A program made the translations under genes and the position numbers. Shown here piece by piece: positions 16,810 to 25,848 of a stretch of 64,000 nucleotides of DNA (its first letter is position 1; each line of letters opens with the position of its first letter). The notes beneath the pieces were generated by a model. It saw only the letters and a list, made by a program, of their open reading frames with translations, had not been told where the DNA came from and did not search any database. This DNA is from UBA12087 sp964370815 (GTDB lineage: Bacteria > Chloroflexota > Anaerolineae > Anaerolineales > Villigracilaceae). Location: NCBI GenBank assembly GCA_964370815.1, contig CAYJKQ010000006.1, positions 91,898 through 155,897 of the forward strand. The letters are read 5' to 3'.

Positions 16810-17225
16810 CCAAGCGAACGCGAGAACCCTATACCATCGCGCTGGAAATCGCTGATTGGTCTTGGGGATGTTCCTATGGGTGGAAGCCATCCAGTTCAGC
16901 AAGGAATTGTTGCTGAGGTCTTCCTGCAGCCTTTTCTCTTTGAGAGCGCACTGCTTCTGGGTGTGATCATCGCTCCCACGACCCCGTCAGCGTGCTGGCG
17001 ATTTTTCGCCGCGAATATGGACGAAAAATTGGCGACAAACTTCGAAAGCGAATCGCTATTCACTGACGGGATTGCTGTGGTTCATTATCTCTAGCTATAA
17101 AACACCAACATCGGTGTGCTACTCGAAATCTTGGTGAGGCTGGTCACTGTCTTAAGCGCCTTCCTGCTGGCTGAGAGAATGCACGTTTCGGGTGTGATCG
17201 CCGTCGCCATGACCAGTCATGGTTG
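16810..17225 (+). pseudogene. Decayed cation/proton antiporter (NhaP/CPA1-like)
   Basis: The frame ending at 17094 contains FESALLLGVIIAPTTPSA and FESESLFTDGIAVV, clear versions of the NhaP motifs (LLGAIIAATDPVA; EGESLFNDGTAVV) in which the conserved Asp of the TDP motif is replaced. After the stop, a second in-phase piece reads LLAERMHVSGVIAVAM, matching the following antiporter helix. Large parts are missing and there is no proper start, so it is a relic. The region before it (16801-16870) might be a rearranged C-terminal part but this is weak. Confidence 0.65.
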
Positions 17226-17240
17226 CCGATTAAATACTGC

Positions 17241-17270
17241 GGCAGGACACGTCAATCGACGTGACCTGCC
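17241..17270 (-). terminator. Strong hairpin after the minus-strand cytochrome/NnrS-like operon
   Basis: Two 13-base arms (GGCAGGACACGTC and GACGTGACCTGCC) pair with one mismatch around a four-base loop. It lies about 20 bases beyond the stop of the last minus-strand gene (17289). There is no good T-run on the minus side, so it may stabilise the mRNA end rather than terminate by itself. Confidence 0.5.
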
Positions 17271-17288
17271 ACGTTAATTCCTAACTTC

Positions 17289-17522
17289 TTACTTACCAGC
17301 CAGTTTCTTGCGCGCTTCTGCACCCTTGAGCGGATAGCCCAGTGCAAGGCCGATCAGGCAGAAGTCGAACAAACCGCCAGAGAGGGGAATCAGTCCCACG
17401 ATGGACATTACCGTTCCGACAGTTCCCTGTAAAACAAACAATCCCAAGCCGATGATGACGAGTCCCAGCACGACACGAAGAGCGCGGCCTGCACTGCTGG
17501 TCATAAATTTAACGATGTTCAT
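17289..17522 (-). CDS. DUF2892-type small membrane protein
   Basis: 77 residues from the ATG at 17522, which follows AAGGAGATC; a longer frame would start inside the previous gene. It reads MNIVKFMTSSAGRALRVVLG, then two hydrophobic helices with GLIPLSGGLFDFCLIG between, the recognised layout of DUF2892 proteins (also fused to rhodanese domains as in YgaP). Function is unsettled. It is the last gene of the minus-strand run 17289-21577. Confidence 0.75.
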   Translation of the reverse strand: MNIVKFMTSSAGRALRVVLGLVIIGLGLFVLQGTVGTVMSIVGLIPLSGGLFDFCLIGLALGYPLKGAEARKKLAGK

Positions 17523-17541
17523 TTTGATCTCCTTGTTTTGA

Positions 17542-18720
17542 TTAAGCCGATTCAATTCTTTTCAACCCGTCGCGGGCGATCTCAAACAGTTCCTTGACAG
17601 GGTGTACCAATGCCAGCGCGTAGAGTGCAAAACCGATTCCGTACAGCACGCCGCGCAGAGGGACGATAAAGATGCTCACCCACACGAAGACACTTCCCAG
17701 CGTCGCGGCGGTGAGGCTACCCCAGCACCCGCCGAGTTGCGGATTCTCGTCCTTGAGGAAGAAACGCCGCGCAATGTATGGGACGAGGGCGATGCCGAAT
17801 TGGAGCACCCAGCCATAGATCAGGGCTTGAGGCGCAATCGATTCGATCGGTCCGCCTTCGAGGTATCCAAGCAAAATAAATGGTGCGACCAGGATCGGCG
17901 CGGTAATCCAGGTGTAGGATGAGACCAAATGCCACGCACCAGGGCTGTTTAATTTTTTGCTGGCTTTGAAGGCTTGTATCGTCAACATCATCAACCAGAT
18001 GGTTGCACTCAAATGCAGGATCAAACCTGAAACGGTGGGAGGTAAACTTCCGCCAAGCCACGGACCCAGCACAAGACCGAACGCTCCGAGTGTCATGCTC
18101 CAAAATATGAGCGAAACGTTTTTTGCTGTGCTGAGAGGACGCCCCGTGATCATCGGAACGAAATCCACAAGCAAGCCTGCAAAAACGAGCGACATGAATC
18201 CCCAAGAGTTGGCATGGATGTGCGCTTCAAGCGGGACTTTGATGTAGAGCGCATCGCTCCAATTGAGCCAGAGACCCGTACCGATGATGATGCCTACGAG
18301 CAGATATAAAATGCCCGTAATGTAGAATTTGAGACTGGCAGGGGCGTCGGCGCCGCGCACTTTCCAAAGTTGGATGAGGAGAAGCGTTGCAGCTGAGAAG
18401 ATCAGCACGCCGCCCGTGAAGATCATTGGCTGATTCACGCCTGCAAAGCCGGCGATGAGCGCGACGAGACCCGCGTTGATGGTTAGCCAGATGTCCCAGC
18501 GAAACGCAGGTTTGGGTTTTTTGGAAAGCGAGGCAACGAGGATGGGAAGCAATCCGAAGATGACTTGTGAGAGAATCCCCAGCGTGATGAAGTGGACGCG
18601 CACCCAGCGCAGGGCGGAGAAGGCGTTGACGAGATCCAGGCTGACGAGCGACGCGTCCACCGCTGCGAAGAGCGCGACGAAGATGTAGAGAAGGGTGGTG
18701 ATGAGGTATGGAATGGGCAT
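17542..18720 (-). CDS. NnrS/CcoN-like polytopic membrane protein
   Basis: 392 residues with about 12 hydrophobic helices. Histidines sit where heme ligands lie in heme-copper-oxidase-like folds: VRVHFITLGILSQVIFG (about residue 42) and EAHIHANSWGFMSLVF (about 165-180), with further ones in ILHLSATIW. NnrS proteins are heme- and copper-containing membrane proteins expressed with denitrification genes and protective against nitric oxide; this protein could be one, or a subunit-I-like relative without a catalytic partner. The neighbouring cytochrome c and b561 genes fit a redox role. A decayed piece of a second copy is at 21985-22100. Confidence 0.65.
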   Translation of the reverse strand: MPIPYLITTLLYIFVALFAAVDASLVSLDLVNAFSALRWVRVHFITLGILSQVIFGLLPILVASLSKKPKPAFRWDIWLTINAGLVALIAGFAGVNQPMIFTGGVLIFSAATLLLIQLWKVRGADAPASLKFYITGILYLLVGIIIGTGLWLNWSDALYIKVPLEAHIHANSWGFMSLVFAGLLVDFVPMITGRPLSTAKNVSLIFWSMTLGAFGLVLGPWLGGSLPPTVSGLILHLSATIWLMMLTIQAFKASKKLNSPGAWHLVSSYTWITAPILVAPFILLGYLEGGPIESIAPQALIYGWVLQFGIALVPYIARRFFLKDENPQLGGCWGSLTAATLGSVFVWVSIFIVPLRGVLYGIGFALYALALVHPVKELFEIARDGLKRIESA

Positions 18721-18763
18721 GTTACATCCTTTTTTTTTTGGTTCACTTGGAGAAGACTCTTAA

Positions 18764-19525
18764 TTACGGCATCAGACCTGAAATGCCAAGACGATCGTGA
18801 ATATCGGTAAACGCATCTGCCTGTGCCAGGTTGATGAAATTTTCATCAACCAGTGCCGCAAGGATCGCTGCTTCACGCTCGGTGGCGTTCCCGCCGCTGT
18901 TCATGATATCAGGATGCTCGCTCCGATACTGTTCAACCAAATCATGGACGAGTTGGAATAGATCCGCTTCATCCTGTGTGACGACTCCTTGCGCCACCAC
19001 CTGTGCCAGTATTTCGGCATGTTGCGCGGCTTGGACAGTGGGATCGTACAATACCCCTCCCATCCCGCTGGCAGGTTTCACAGTCCCAGCGCCGAGAGCC
19101 CGCATGTAATTGACTATATCCCAGCGCGCCTGCTCATCGAGCACTTTCCAGGCGGGCATGGATGTATCAAAGGGAGCGCCGCCCTCACTGATTCGCCAGA
19201 ACAGATAATCATCCGCCATCATCTGACTGGTATGAGCCACTGCCGCAGGGGCTGGATTGAGCGCAGAGCCAGCAGGTCCATCACCCATGCCGCCGTCACC
19301 ATGACAACTGGCGCAATTGGTTGTGTAAAGCGTCGCACCGCGCTCAAGCGATTCTCCTTCGGCAGGGATGGGGTTTTTCAAGCCCGCATATTCTGCAGGG
19401 ACTTCAGCGTGGTGACGCATCATCATGTTGTCGTCTCTAACCATGTCTGGACCTGGTTCGTAACCTTGTGCGCCACAAGCTGTCAGGAGCAAGGTTATGA
19501 ATGCAAATAAAAGTGTTTTTTTCAT
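18764..19525 (-). CDS. Cytochrome c lipoprotein
   Basis: 253 residues from ATG 19525. The signal peptide ends in the lipobox LLTAC (Cys 17), so the mature protein is lipid-anchored outside the membrane. One heme c site is CASCHG (residues 71-76); the methionine in DTSMPAW (about 117) is the probable sixth ligand. The last 100 residues form a helical region with two similar halves (ILAQVVAQGVVTQDEADLF; LAALVDENFINLAQADAF). A longer frame reading from 19831 overlaps the b561 gene and is not used. It likely exchanges electrons with the b561 protein next door. Confidence 0.85.
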   Translation of the reverse strand: MKKTLLFAFITLLLTACGAQGYEPGPDMVRDDNMMMRHHAEVPAEYAGLKNPIPAEGESLERGATLYTTNCASCHGDGGMGDGPAGSALNPAPAAVAHTSQMMADDYLFWRISEGGAPFDTSMPAWKVLDEQARWDIVNYMRALGAGTVKPASGMGGVLYDPTVQAAQHAEILAQVVAQGVVTQDEADLFQLVHDLVEQYRSEHPDIMNSGGNATEREAAILAALVDENFINLAQADAFTDIHDRLGISGLMP

Positions 19526-19551
19526 TCGAATGATTTTTCTCCTGTATTCAG

Positions 19552-20100
19552 TTATTTTCCGTACCACATACGCGCCAGCAGGTTGTCCTTGAGCGCCAGT
19601 TGGTGATACAAGGCAGCACCAACGTGCAGGATGATGAGCAGGAATAGCGCGGGAGCGATGAAACCGTGCAGGACGCGTGCCGCAAAATCGAAGAAATCCG
19701 CGGGAAGGGGCGCACCAGAGCCGCCGAAGACGATGGGAGCCAGCCCCACCTGAGCTGAGAGCGAGAGCCCGCTGACGGTCATGAGGAGGACGAACGTATA
19801 CAGTGCGTAGTGGACAAGTTTCCCGATCCAATCGAAGAACACGTTGCCTGCGGTGGCGTGAGCGGGTTTGGGCAGTCGCTGGCGCGCAATGAGGCGGACG
19901 ATTACTACGAGCAGGGTGAGAATGCCGATGGACATGTGAATCGCCAACAATGTGAGTTTGGCGTCATCGTTCGGCAGTCGGCTCATGGACTTGCCAACAA
20001 TCATCGCGGCGAAGACGAGGATGACGGTCAGCCAGTGCAAGGTGACTTGGATGGGATGATAGCGGGAGGGGATGGTTTGGGATATGGAAACCTCCTTCAC
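19552..20100 (-). CDS. Cytochrome b561-type membrane protein
   Basis: About 182 residues, four helices with the paired histidines of the bacterial b561 family: TLHWLTVILVF, LAIHMSIGILT, LVHYALYTF and LHVGAALYHQ. It binds two b hemes and passes electrons between quinol and periplasmic carriers. The start is ambiguous: GTG at 20100 overlaps the previous stop in a GTGA, while a perfect AAGGAGG lies just inside and would serve an ATA codon at 20085. I use GTG. It sits directly before the cytochrome c lipoprotein gene. Confidence 0.8.
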   Translation of the reverse strand: MKEVSISQTIPSRYHPIQVTLHWLTVILVFAAMIVGKSMSRLPNDDAKLTLLAIHMSIGILTLLVVIVRLIARQRLPKPAHATAGNVFFDWIGKLVHYALYTFVLLMTVSGLSLSAQVGLAPIVFGGSGAPLPADFFDFAARVLHGFIAPALFLLIILHVGAALYHQLALKDNLLARMWYGK

Positions 20101-20489
20101 ATGGATTTGAGAACGGTTGTCGTTTTTGTTTTTCGCGATCGGAAATACATCAGCACGAGGATGATGATCCAGACAATCACGCGAAATGTCATGGCTCCAA
20201 TGCTTTGGGTCGCGACCTGTCCGTGGAAAATAGTCATCAGGAGCGTGAGGATGATGGTGTGAATCCCGAAGGTCACGATGGATGCGGTCAGCGCGTAACG
20301 GTGATTGATCCACAACAAAACAGCGGGGATGAGAGTCAGCAAACCGACCGCAAAGTTGTAGACGGGAAGCCATGATAGGATCGAGTAGCCAGGCTGCCAG
20401 CCACGCATGACCATACCGCCTGCGACGATGGACATCACGCTGACGAGGAAGGCGAGGGTGGATGGGAGTTTGGAGAAGATTGTGTTCAT
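20097..20489 (-). CDS. Four-helix membrane protein (paralogue of 5552-5947)
   Basis: 130 residues, four hydrophobic helices with a basic C-terminal tail (YFRSRKTKTTTVLKSM). It shares length, helix order and short motifs (LPVYNFAVGLLT; IVTFGIHTIILTLL) with the protein at 5552-5947. It overlaps both neighbours by four bases within the minus-strand operon, placing it with cytochrome and YHS genes. No catalytic motif is visible. Confidence 0.75.
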   Translation of the reverse strand: MNTIFSKLPSTLAFLVSVMSIVAGGMVMRGWQPGYSILSWLPVYNFAVGLLTLIPAVLLWINHRYALTASIVTFGIHTIILTLLMTIFHGQVATQSIGAMTFRVIVWIIILVLMYFRSRKTKTTTVLKSM

Positions 20490-21082
20490 GTTTTTTGTTC
20501 TTTCAAATACATTTCAGGTGATTTGGCAAACGCGCGCTGGCAGGACGGCGCGCAGAAGTAATAGGTTCGACCCTGATGGACATGCTGCAAGGGTGTTTTA
20601 GAGTCCACCTGCATGTGACAGACTGGGTCGATCTCCATCTGTGCCGCCGTCCCCTGTTGCACGAGGCGCACGAGGGCGAACATCGAAACGAGGAAGATGG
20701 CGCTGATCAAAACATTGGTGACGGTGATCGCCCAGCCGCTGTAAAGATATTGCAGCATCACGCCAAGCATGGCACCCATCATGCCACCCATCGCGCCACC
20801 CATCCCGCCGTCCATCATGCCCATCAAGCCACCGACGCGCCCGAAGACGATCCCGAAGGCGAGGCCGACGATTACGCCGACCAGGTTGCTGATGAACATA
20901 TCGGTCGCCGCGCCGATGAAATAACCTACGGCAATGCCCGTCATCATGCCCTGCGTCATGCCGATCATCATTCCGAGCATTTCGGTCACGCCCGACTTGT
21001 AACGCGCGAGATACACCCCCACTCCCACGCTGACCAGCATGACTACCATACTCGCGAGGATTGCAGTTGTAAGATTCAACAT
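20486..21082 (-). CDS. Membrane protein with C-terminal YHS domain
   Basis: 198 residues. The first 140 residues are hydrophobic and rich in Gly and Met (MMGMMDGGMGGAMGGMMGAM and neighbours), forming about five helices. The last 45 residues are a YHS domain: DPVCHMQVDSKTPLQHV and YYFCAPSCQRAF, with three cysteines that bind metal, often copper or iron. Such domains occur next to copper-handling and heavy-metal ATPases. A Met-rich membrane part joined to YHS suggests metal sensing, storage or insertion for neighbouring heme/copper proteins. That role is inference. Confidence 0.75.
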   Translation of the reverse strand: MLNLTTAILASMVVMLVSVGVGVYLARYKSGVTEMLGMMIGMTQGMMTGIAVGYFIGAATDMFISNLVGVIVGLAFGIVFGRVGGLMGMMDGGMGGAMGGMMGAMLGVMLQYLYSGWAITVTNVLISAIFLVSMFALVRLVQQGTAAQMEIDPVCHMQVDSKTPLQHVHQGRTYYFCAPSCQRAFAKSPEMYLKEQKT

Positions 21083-21106
21083 TTTATTACTCCTATTCCA
21101 AGTAAT

Positions 21107-21577
21107 CTACCATTCCACCATGAAATCAAATCGAACGGTGGTAGTTTGCCCCGCACGCTCGATGCCGACGATCACTCGCCAGGGACCGGGCATCAGGAAA
21201 TGCACATCGCCGCTGTAACGTCCATCTCCCAGCGAGGAAGCGGTGGTCACATTCCTGCCGTGACTCATGTTGGTCATGTCAATATCAAGGGAAATCACAG
21301 CGTCGGAGACCAGTTTGCCATCCAAATCAACGATCAATACTTCAAGGGTGGTCTCACCGCGGGAGGGAGGGTTGGGGTCGCTATAGATCCACACCAGCAG
21401 GTCGCCGCTTTGTTTCCCGCCCAACACAGGGGCTTGATTCGCAGCAGAATCCTGCGCGCTTGAATTAGCGGAGGCGAAGGTCGGAATGGGCGTCGGCTGT
21501 TCCACTGACGGGGAGGCCATCATGCCACACGAGGCGAGCAGGAACGCCGCGATTCCTGCAATCAGTTTTTTTGTCAT
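21107..21577 (-). CDS. FixH-like lipoprotein
   Basis: 156 residues with a lipobox LLASC (about residue 17) and a beta-rich domain (about 50-156) containing DAVISLDIDMTNMSHGRN and DGRYSGDVHFLMPGPWRVIV, the pattern of the FixH/YtkA-like group. FixH-type proteins help assemble copper-containing oxidase centres; YtkA-like ones resemble copper-binding domains. It is first in the minus-strand run 17289-21577, ahead of the YHS gene, and supports a metal-insertion theme. Confidence 0.75.
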   Translation of the reverse strand: MTKKLIAGIAAFLLASCGMMASPSVEQPTPIPTFASANSSAQDSAANQAPVLGGKQSGDLLVWIYSDPNPPSRGETTLEVLIVDLDGKLVSDAVISLDIDMTNMSHGRNVTTASSLGDGRYSGDVHFLMPGPWRVIVGIERAGQTTTVRFDFMVEW

Positions 21578-21683
21578 TTTTCACTCCTTGTCAGGGAATA
21601 ATATGATGAAGGGTTGATCAGGAAATTAAAGGGCGGGTGTGAATTCAATGATGGTTACGTAAAGATCGGCAGGCGCGGCTCGA

Positions 21684-21914
21684 TCATTTGGTGACGGCTT
21701 GTTTCTTCGCGATTGCCTGATTCAAAATCGCAAGAAATTCGTCCAACGGTACGCGATGGACGCGCGCCGCCCACTCCACGGTGAGCGCTTTGGCGAGGAA
21801 CATCCGCAGGGAATACTTCCCCACGCGCTTGACACCGAAGATTTCCATCACGTCGGCGATGTCGCCATAATTCAGCAGGATGTCTGAGACGCGGGTCTCT
21901 TTTGTGATTTTCAT
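21684..21914 (-). CDS. DUF1858 domain protein (copy 2)
   Basis: 76 residues beginning MKITKETRVSDILLNYGDIA, more than three quarters identical to the protein at 7123-7356 and likewise lacking cysteines. The start at 21914 was chosen because it aligns with that paralogue; a longer frame to 21950 adds 12 residues but has the better ribosome site (AGGAAG) between the two ATGs. It is about 110 bases upstream of the FixH-like gene, in the same direction. Confidence 0.78.
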   Translation of the reverse strand: MKITKETRVSDILLNYGDIADVMEIFGVKRVGKYSLRMFLAKALTVEWAARVHRVPLDEFLAILNQAIAKKQAVTK

Positions 21915-21984
21915 GATGTACTCTTCCTGTGAAAAGGCCAAGCCAGCCAATTTTGCCAGGGCGGCTTGCCAGTTGTTAATTTGT

Positions 21985-22100
21985 TTCGATTTTCTTCAAC
22001 CCATCCTGCTCGATCTCGAACATTTCTTCCCAGGATGGATCAATGCCAGTGCGTAGAGGGCGACGAAGGCGTAGAGCAGGGCGGCGAGGATGTAGGGGTT
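21985..22100 (-). pseudogene. Remnant of a second NnrS/CcoN-like gene
   Basis: The DNA reading leftward matches the 3' end of the gene at 17542-18720 (17548-17640), including the segments encoding LVHP-type and FEIARDGLK-type residues, but the frame is interrupted and the rest of the gene is absent. The right edge resembles the 5' end of that gene, so an internal deletion is likely. Between here and 22220 there is no gene. Confidence 0.55.
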
Positions 22101-22219
22101 GGGCTTGGATTTTTCCTCCGTTGAATTTTAGTACCTCAACTTTCATGTTGAGTCTGCGGAGGGCAAGATAAACCTCCCTGGTACCTGCACGCCAGGGCTA
22201 GTATGCGTTACTAAAGCAG

Positions 22220-22531
22220 TTATGATTCACCTTTCGAGCCAAGAAAAATGACGCGTGTTTTGGCGTTCATGCCGCGCTTCGCGCCGCTGGGCGCGATGAT
22301 GGTCAGACCGGGTTTGATGGCAAAGGATTCATCGTCCACGGTCATCAGCCCCTCGCCTTCGAGGAAATGATACATGGCAACCTCGCCAGCGTGGACGGGG
22401 ATCTGTCCGCCCGCCTCCAGTCCCACCACCAGCGCCTTGAACTGTTGCGTCTCAATCAGGAACTGCGGCTTGGGACCATCGGCGGCAAAGACCGCTTTGG
22501 ATTTTGTGTCTGGAAAATAGATGTTGGGCAT
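22220..22531 (-). CDS. Single-domain cupin
   Basis: 103 residues, a compact beta barrel with the cupin motif 1 region GGQIPVHAGEVAMYHFLEGEG, in which one histidine and one glutamate of the metal triad remain, and motif 2 reduced (PSGAKRGMNAKT). It may bind a small ligand without metal. AGGAG lies upstream of ATG 22531. It appears to be a single gene. Confidence 0.75.
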   Translation of the reverse strand: MPNIYFPDTKSKAVFAADGPKPQFLIETQQFKALVVGLEAGGQIPVHAGEVAMYHFLEGEGLMTVDDESFAIKPGLTIIAPSGAKRGMNAKTRVIFLGSKGES

Positions 22532-22582
22532 ATTGCTCCTTTCTTATCTACCCCAACTTTACTCCTCACCCCCATTCCGCGC

Positions 22583-22757
22583 CCCGACTTTTGTCGGGTT
22601 TTGTAAGGCATCTTTGTACACGGATTTCACAGATTGGACGGACTAACACTGATTTTTTAAAATTTTTAATGAAGATGCTCGAAGATGCGGTGGCAAAGAC
22701 GAATCAGACCTCATAACAATTAACCTCCCGAAGTCTTTTAACTTCGGGATATTTTTG
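22583..22757. other. Intergenic hairpins and a short interspersed repeat piece
   Basis: Two hairpins flank the gap: CCCGAC-TTTT-GTCGGG with a T-run on the plus side (22583-22602) and CCCGAAGT-N6-ACTTCGGG followed by ATATTTTT on the plus side (around 22728-22755), the latter just beyond the stop of the large regulator. Their T-runs are on the plus strand, so they suit plus-strand transcripts better than the minus-strand gene. Between them, CACGGATTTCACAGATT resembles the repeat at 28854-28919. Confidence 0.4.
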
Positions 22758-25721
22758 TTACGCAATTTCCCCTTTCAAAACTTCTTCTAAAACCTCCCCC
22801 AACTCTCTCATCTTCCCCCTCTCCTCCGCCGCGCTGACAGCTGCCGAGCCCATCCCCTCCATCGCCTGTTGCACGAGTTTCTCAGCGCTCTGCACAGTCT
22901 CAGGGTCAACCTTCGGATGATGACGAATCAGACTGAGCAACTCCAGAGCGGCCTCTCTCTCCCCATTCTTTGCGTGGATACCTGCCACCCAAGCCAGCGC
23001 GTCCAATGCGATGAAATCTGCCTTGATCTCGCGCGCTTCGCGAATGGACTGCCGCAGGTAATACAGCGCCTCGCGCTCATCCCCCAGCCAATAATGCGCC
23101 GTGCCGACATTATCCAAAGCGGTCGCCATACCGTAGCGATAACCTGTGTTGCGGTGGATTTCCAGCCCCTGCAAGAATAATTTCAACGCTTCCTGGTGTT
23201 GCCCCTCCTTCAATAAAACCCCGCCCAAATTTCCAAGCGCGCCCGCTAAATTGCGCGGTTGATTTATTCGACGCGAGATTTCGATTGCTTCCTGATAATA
23301 CGGCTTGATCTCCGCTAAATGCCCTTGATTGAACAATGCCACACCCAGGTTGATGAGAGTTGAGGAAATCCCCGCTTCATCGTTCAATTCACGGCGGATG
23401 GCAAGACAATCTTTCAACATCCGCTCAGCTTCCTCAAAATTTTTCATTGTATTGATGGCAGTGCAAATGTTGTTCAATGCTGTGGCTTCTTCGTGGCGGT
23501 TTTTTAGTTCACGCGCAATTTCCAATTGACCGCGAAAATAATCCGCAGCCTTTTCTTCGTTTCCGAGGAAGCGCATTGTAATTCCCAGGGCATTGAGGCA
23601 GACCACGATCTGGGGTTTATTCCCTGTGCGGTGGAAGTAAACAAGGCATGCCTCCAGGATTTGCAGTGTTTCATCAGATCTGCCCAAATCCCCCAGGTAC
23701 AAAGCCTTAAACATCCACAGCCGGGCGATCAGTTCGCCTCGTGCGTCGAGTGGCAGGTCTTGCATACTGTCGGGCGCATCCAGGTCTTTGAGCGCACGCT
23801 CCATGAGTTCGAAACCCTCACGATAACGCCCCTGGATATCCAGAACCCTTTTTGTAAAATCCACCAGACTCACCAGGGAGTTCACATCCTTCTGTGCGCT
23901 TGACCATAACCACGCGGCGCGGACGTTTTCAAATTCACGATTCCACAGCGAAAACGATTCCCGCTCGTTCATCATCGAGCGTTCCTTCGCCCATCTCGCG
24001 AAATATTCAGCGTGTGCGTTGCGTGCCTTTTTCTTTGCATTTAATTTTTCCCCGGCAAACTGTCGAAGTACTTCATGCAACTCGAAGCGCTCGCCGTTTC
24101 GTTGCACAAGAGATTTTTCCACCAGCGTCGTGATCGAATTTCCCGTCACCTGCTCTGCCGCTTCGCGCGTGAATCCGCCGCAAAAAACAGATAATGCCGC
24201 GAATGCTTTTTGATCTTCTTCCAAACATTTTTCCCATGAAGATTCAAACACTGCGCGCAAACTGCGTTGCCGCTCTGGAATATCCCTTCTGGTTGAGGCG
24301 AGAAAGTCCAGACTCTTGCGGATCTCAGTTGCGATGGATTCGCAATCCATCGCACGAGTCCACGCCGCTCCGATTTCAATTCCAAGTGGGAGACCTCCGA
24401 CCAACCGGCAGATTTCAGCGACTGCAACATGATCCTGCTCACTGAGTTGGATCTCCGCCCGCGCACGCTTTGCACTCTGGATGAAAAACTGGTTTGCGCT
24501 CGTTGGGCTGATTTCCAGCCCTGACAGTTCCACCACCCATTCGCCGTCAATATCCAGCCGTTCGCGCGAGGTGACGAGTAATTTCACTTCGGGAGCAATT
24601 TTTAAAATCTCAACAAGCAATGTGGACGATTCCAGCAAATGTTCGAAGTTATCCAGCACAAGCAGGAGTTCTTTCTGGCGAAGAAAATTGAGCAATTGCT
24701 TTTTGTGGTCACCGGTTGAAAAAGGAAAATTGAACACATTTCCCACCGCAGGGACAACACCCTGCGCATCGACTGCCACGAGAGGAACAACCCACGCACC
24801 GTTGATGAACATGTCCACGCTCAGGCGCGCAGTTTCCTGTGCGAGGCGTGTCTTGCCGACGCCGCCAAATCCTGTCAGGGTGATAAGGCGGCAATTTGGG
24901 TCAGCAAGAACCTGATGTAGGTTTTCAAGTTCTTTTTCGCGCCCGATGAATTCAGTTGCAGAAGCAGGGATGTTGTGCCGCGCCGATTGCCTTGCGGCAC
25001 GGATTCTTTCGTAGAGTGCGGTGGTTTCGAGCGAGGGTTGGACACCCAGTTCCTTCTCCAGAATCTTTTTACAGGTTTCATATTGTGAAAGTGCTGCGCT
25101 AAATTGACCGGTGCGTGCCTGCAACAACATCAGTTGACGATGCGCCTCTTCGCGCCAGGGATCGAATGCCAGCAGGCACGAGGCATGACTCATCGCTTCG
25201 GGGAAATCACCGCGATAGGTGTGGTATTGTGTCAGCCTGTGCAAGGCTCCCAGCGCCAGCTCGCGCAGGCGGGCGCGCTCCGTCAGCACCCAGTCTTCAA
25301 AGTCGGGTGCGTCGCGGACGTGGAAGCCTTCGAGGAAGTCTGCGTGGTAGAAGCGCAGGGAATCTGCCAGAATCGCCGCGCCCGACTCACCGTCAAGGGA
25401 GGAAGCGAGTTGGAGATTGGATTCAAAGTCGGACGAGTCGAGGAATCTGTCGCCCGTAAATTCAATCGAGTCGCGTGTGACGGTCAGGCAGTCGTCGGCT
25501 ATTTTGCGGAGGTTGGTTAGGGATTGGCGTAAATTATTTTTCGCGTCGGCGGTGGACATCTCGCCCCAGAGCAGCGCGGCTAGTTTGTCACGGGTGTGGG
25601 CGCGGCGTGTGACGACAAGATACGCCAGCAAAGCGGGAACCTTGTTGGAGATGAAGTTTGGGACGGGGGAGCCATCCCGCGTGATTTGCAGGGTTCCGAG
25701 CAGGCGGATTTGGAGGGGCAT
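22758..25721 (-). CDS. BTAD / NB-ARC / TPR transcriptional regulator
   Basis: 987 residues. The N-terminal 95 residues are an OmpR-like winged helix (VTRRAHTRDKLAALLWG), followed by the bacterial transcriptional activation domain to about 245, an NTPase module opening with FIGREKELENL and Walker A TGFGGVGKTRLA (about residue 285) with Walker B LLLVLDNFEHLL, and at least six TPR units from about 650 to 950. Such proteins resemble AfsR/SARP and MalT-like STAND regulators that switch on nucleotide and ligand binding. A piece of a paralogue is at 5121-5270. The target genes are unknown; it is divergent from the operon starting at 25849. Confidence 0.9.
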   Translation of the reverse strand: MPLQIRLLGTLQITRDGSPVPNFISNKVPALLAYLVVTRRAHTRDKLAALLWGEMSTADAKNNLRQSLTNLRKIADDCLTVTRDSIEFTGDRFLDSSDFESNLQLASSLDGESGAAILADSLRFYHADFLEGFHVRDAPDFEDWVLTERARLRELALGALHRLTQYHTYRGDFPEAMSHASCLLAFDPWREEAHRQLMLLQARTGQFSAALSQYETCKKILEKELGVQPSLETTALYERIRAARQSARHNIPASATEFIGREKELENLHQVLADPNCRLITLTGFGGVGKTRLAQETARLSVDMFINGAWVVPLVAVDAQGVVPAVGNVFNFPFSTGDHKKQLLNFLRQKELLLVLDNFEHLLESSTLLVEILKIAPEVKLLVTSRERLDIDGEWVVELSGLEISPTSANQFFIQSAKRARAEIQLSEQDHVAVAEICRLVGGLPLGIEIGAAWTRAMDCESIATEIRKSLDFLASTRRDIPERQRSLRAVFESSWEKCLEEDQKAFAALSVFCGGFTREAAEQVTGNSITTLVEKSLVQRNGERFELHEVLRQFAGEKLNAKKKARNAHAEYFARWAKERSMMNERESFSLWNREFENVRAAWLWSSAQKDVNSLVSLVDFTKRVLDIQGRYREGFELMERALKDLDAPDSMQDLPLDARGELIARLWMFKALYLGDLGRSDETLQILEACLVYFHRTGNKPQIVVCLNALGITMRFLGNEEKAADYFRGQLEIARELKNRHEEATALNNICTAINTMKNFEEAERMLKDCLAIRRELNDEAGISSTLINLGVALFNQGHLAEIKPYYQEAIEISRRINQPRNLAGALGNLGGVLLKEGQHQEALKLFLQGLEIHRNTGYRYGMATALDNVGTAHYWLGDEREALYYLRQSIREAREIKADFIALDALAWVAGIHAKNGEREAALELLSLIRHHPKVDPETVQSAEKLVQQAMEGMGSAAVSAAEERGKMRELGEVLEEVLKGEIA

Positions 25722-25848
25722 TGCTCTCCGTTTGTGCAGACCAAACGTTTCTGAAACCTTTTGGGTCTGCGCAATAAACGATTCCTAAACGATGGCTTTA
25801 TATAATGAGTGCAAGATTATCACACTTAAGAATGGATGACCAGAGCGT

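Noticed and set aside
16801..17094. 97-residue intact small gene.
   Set aside because: Its sequence aligns with internal antiporter motifs in a broken frame, so it is a remnant rather than a gene.
18764..19831. Extended 355-residue version of the cytochrome c protein.
   Set aside because: The extra N-terminal residues are read from the b561 gene in another frame; the lipoprotein signal peptide at 19525 is the natural start.
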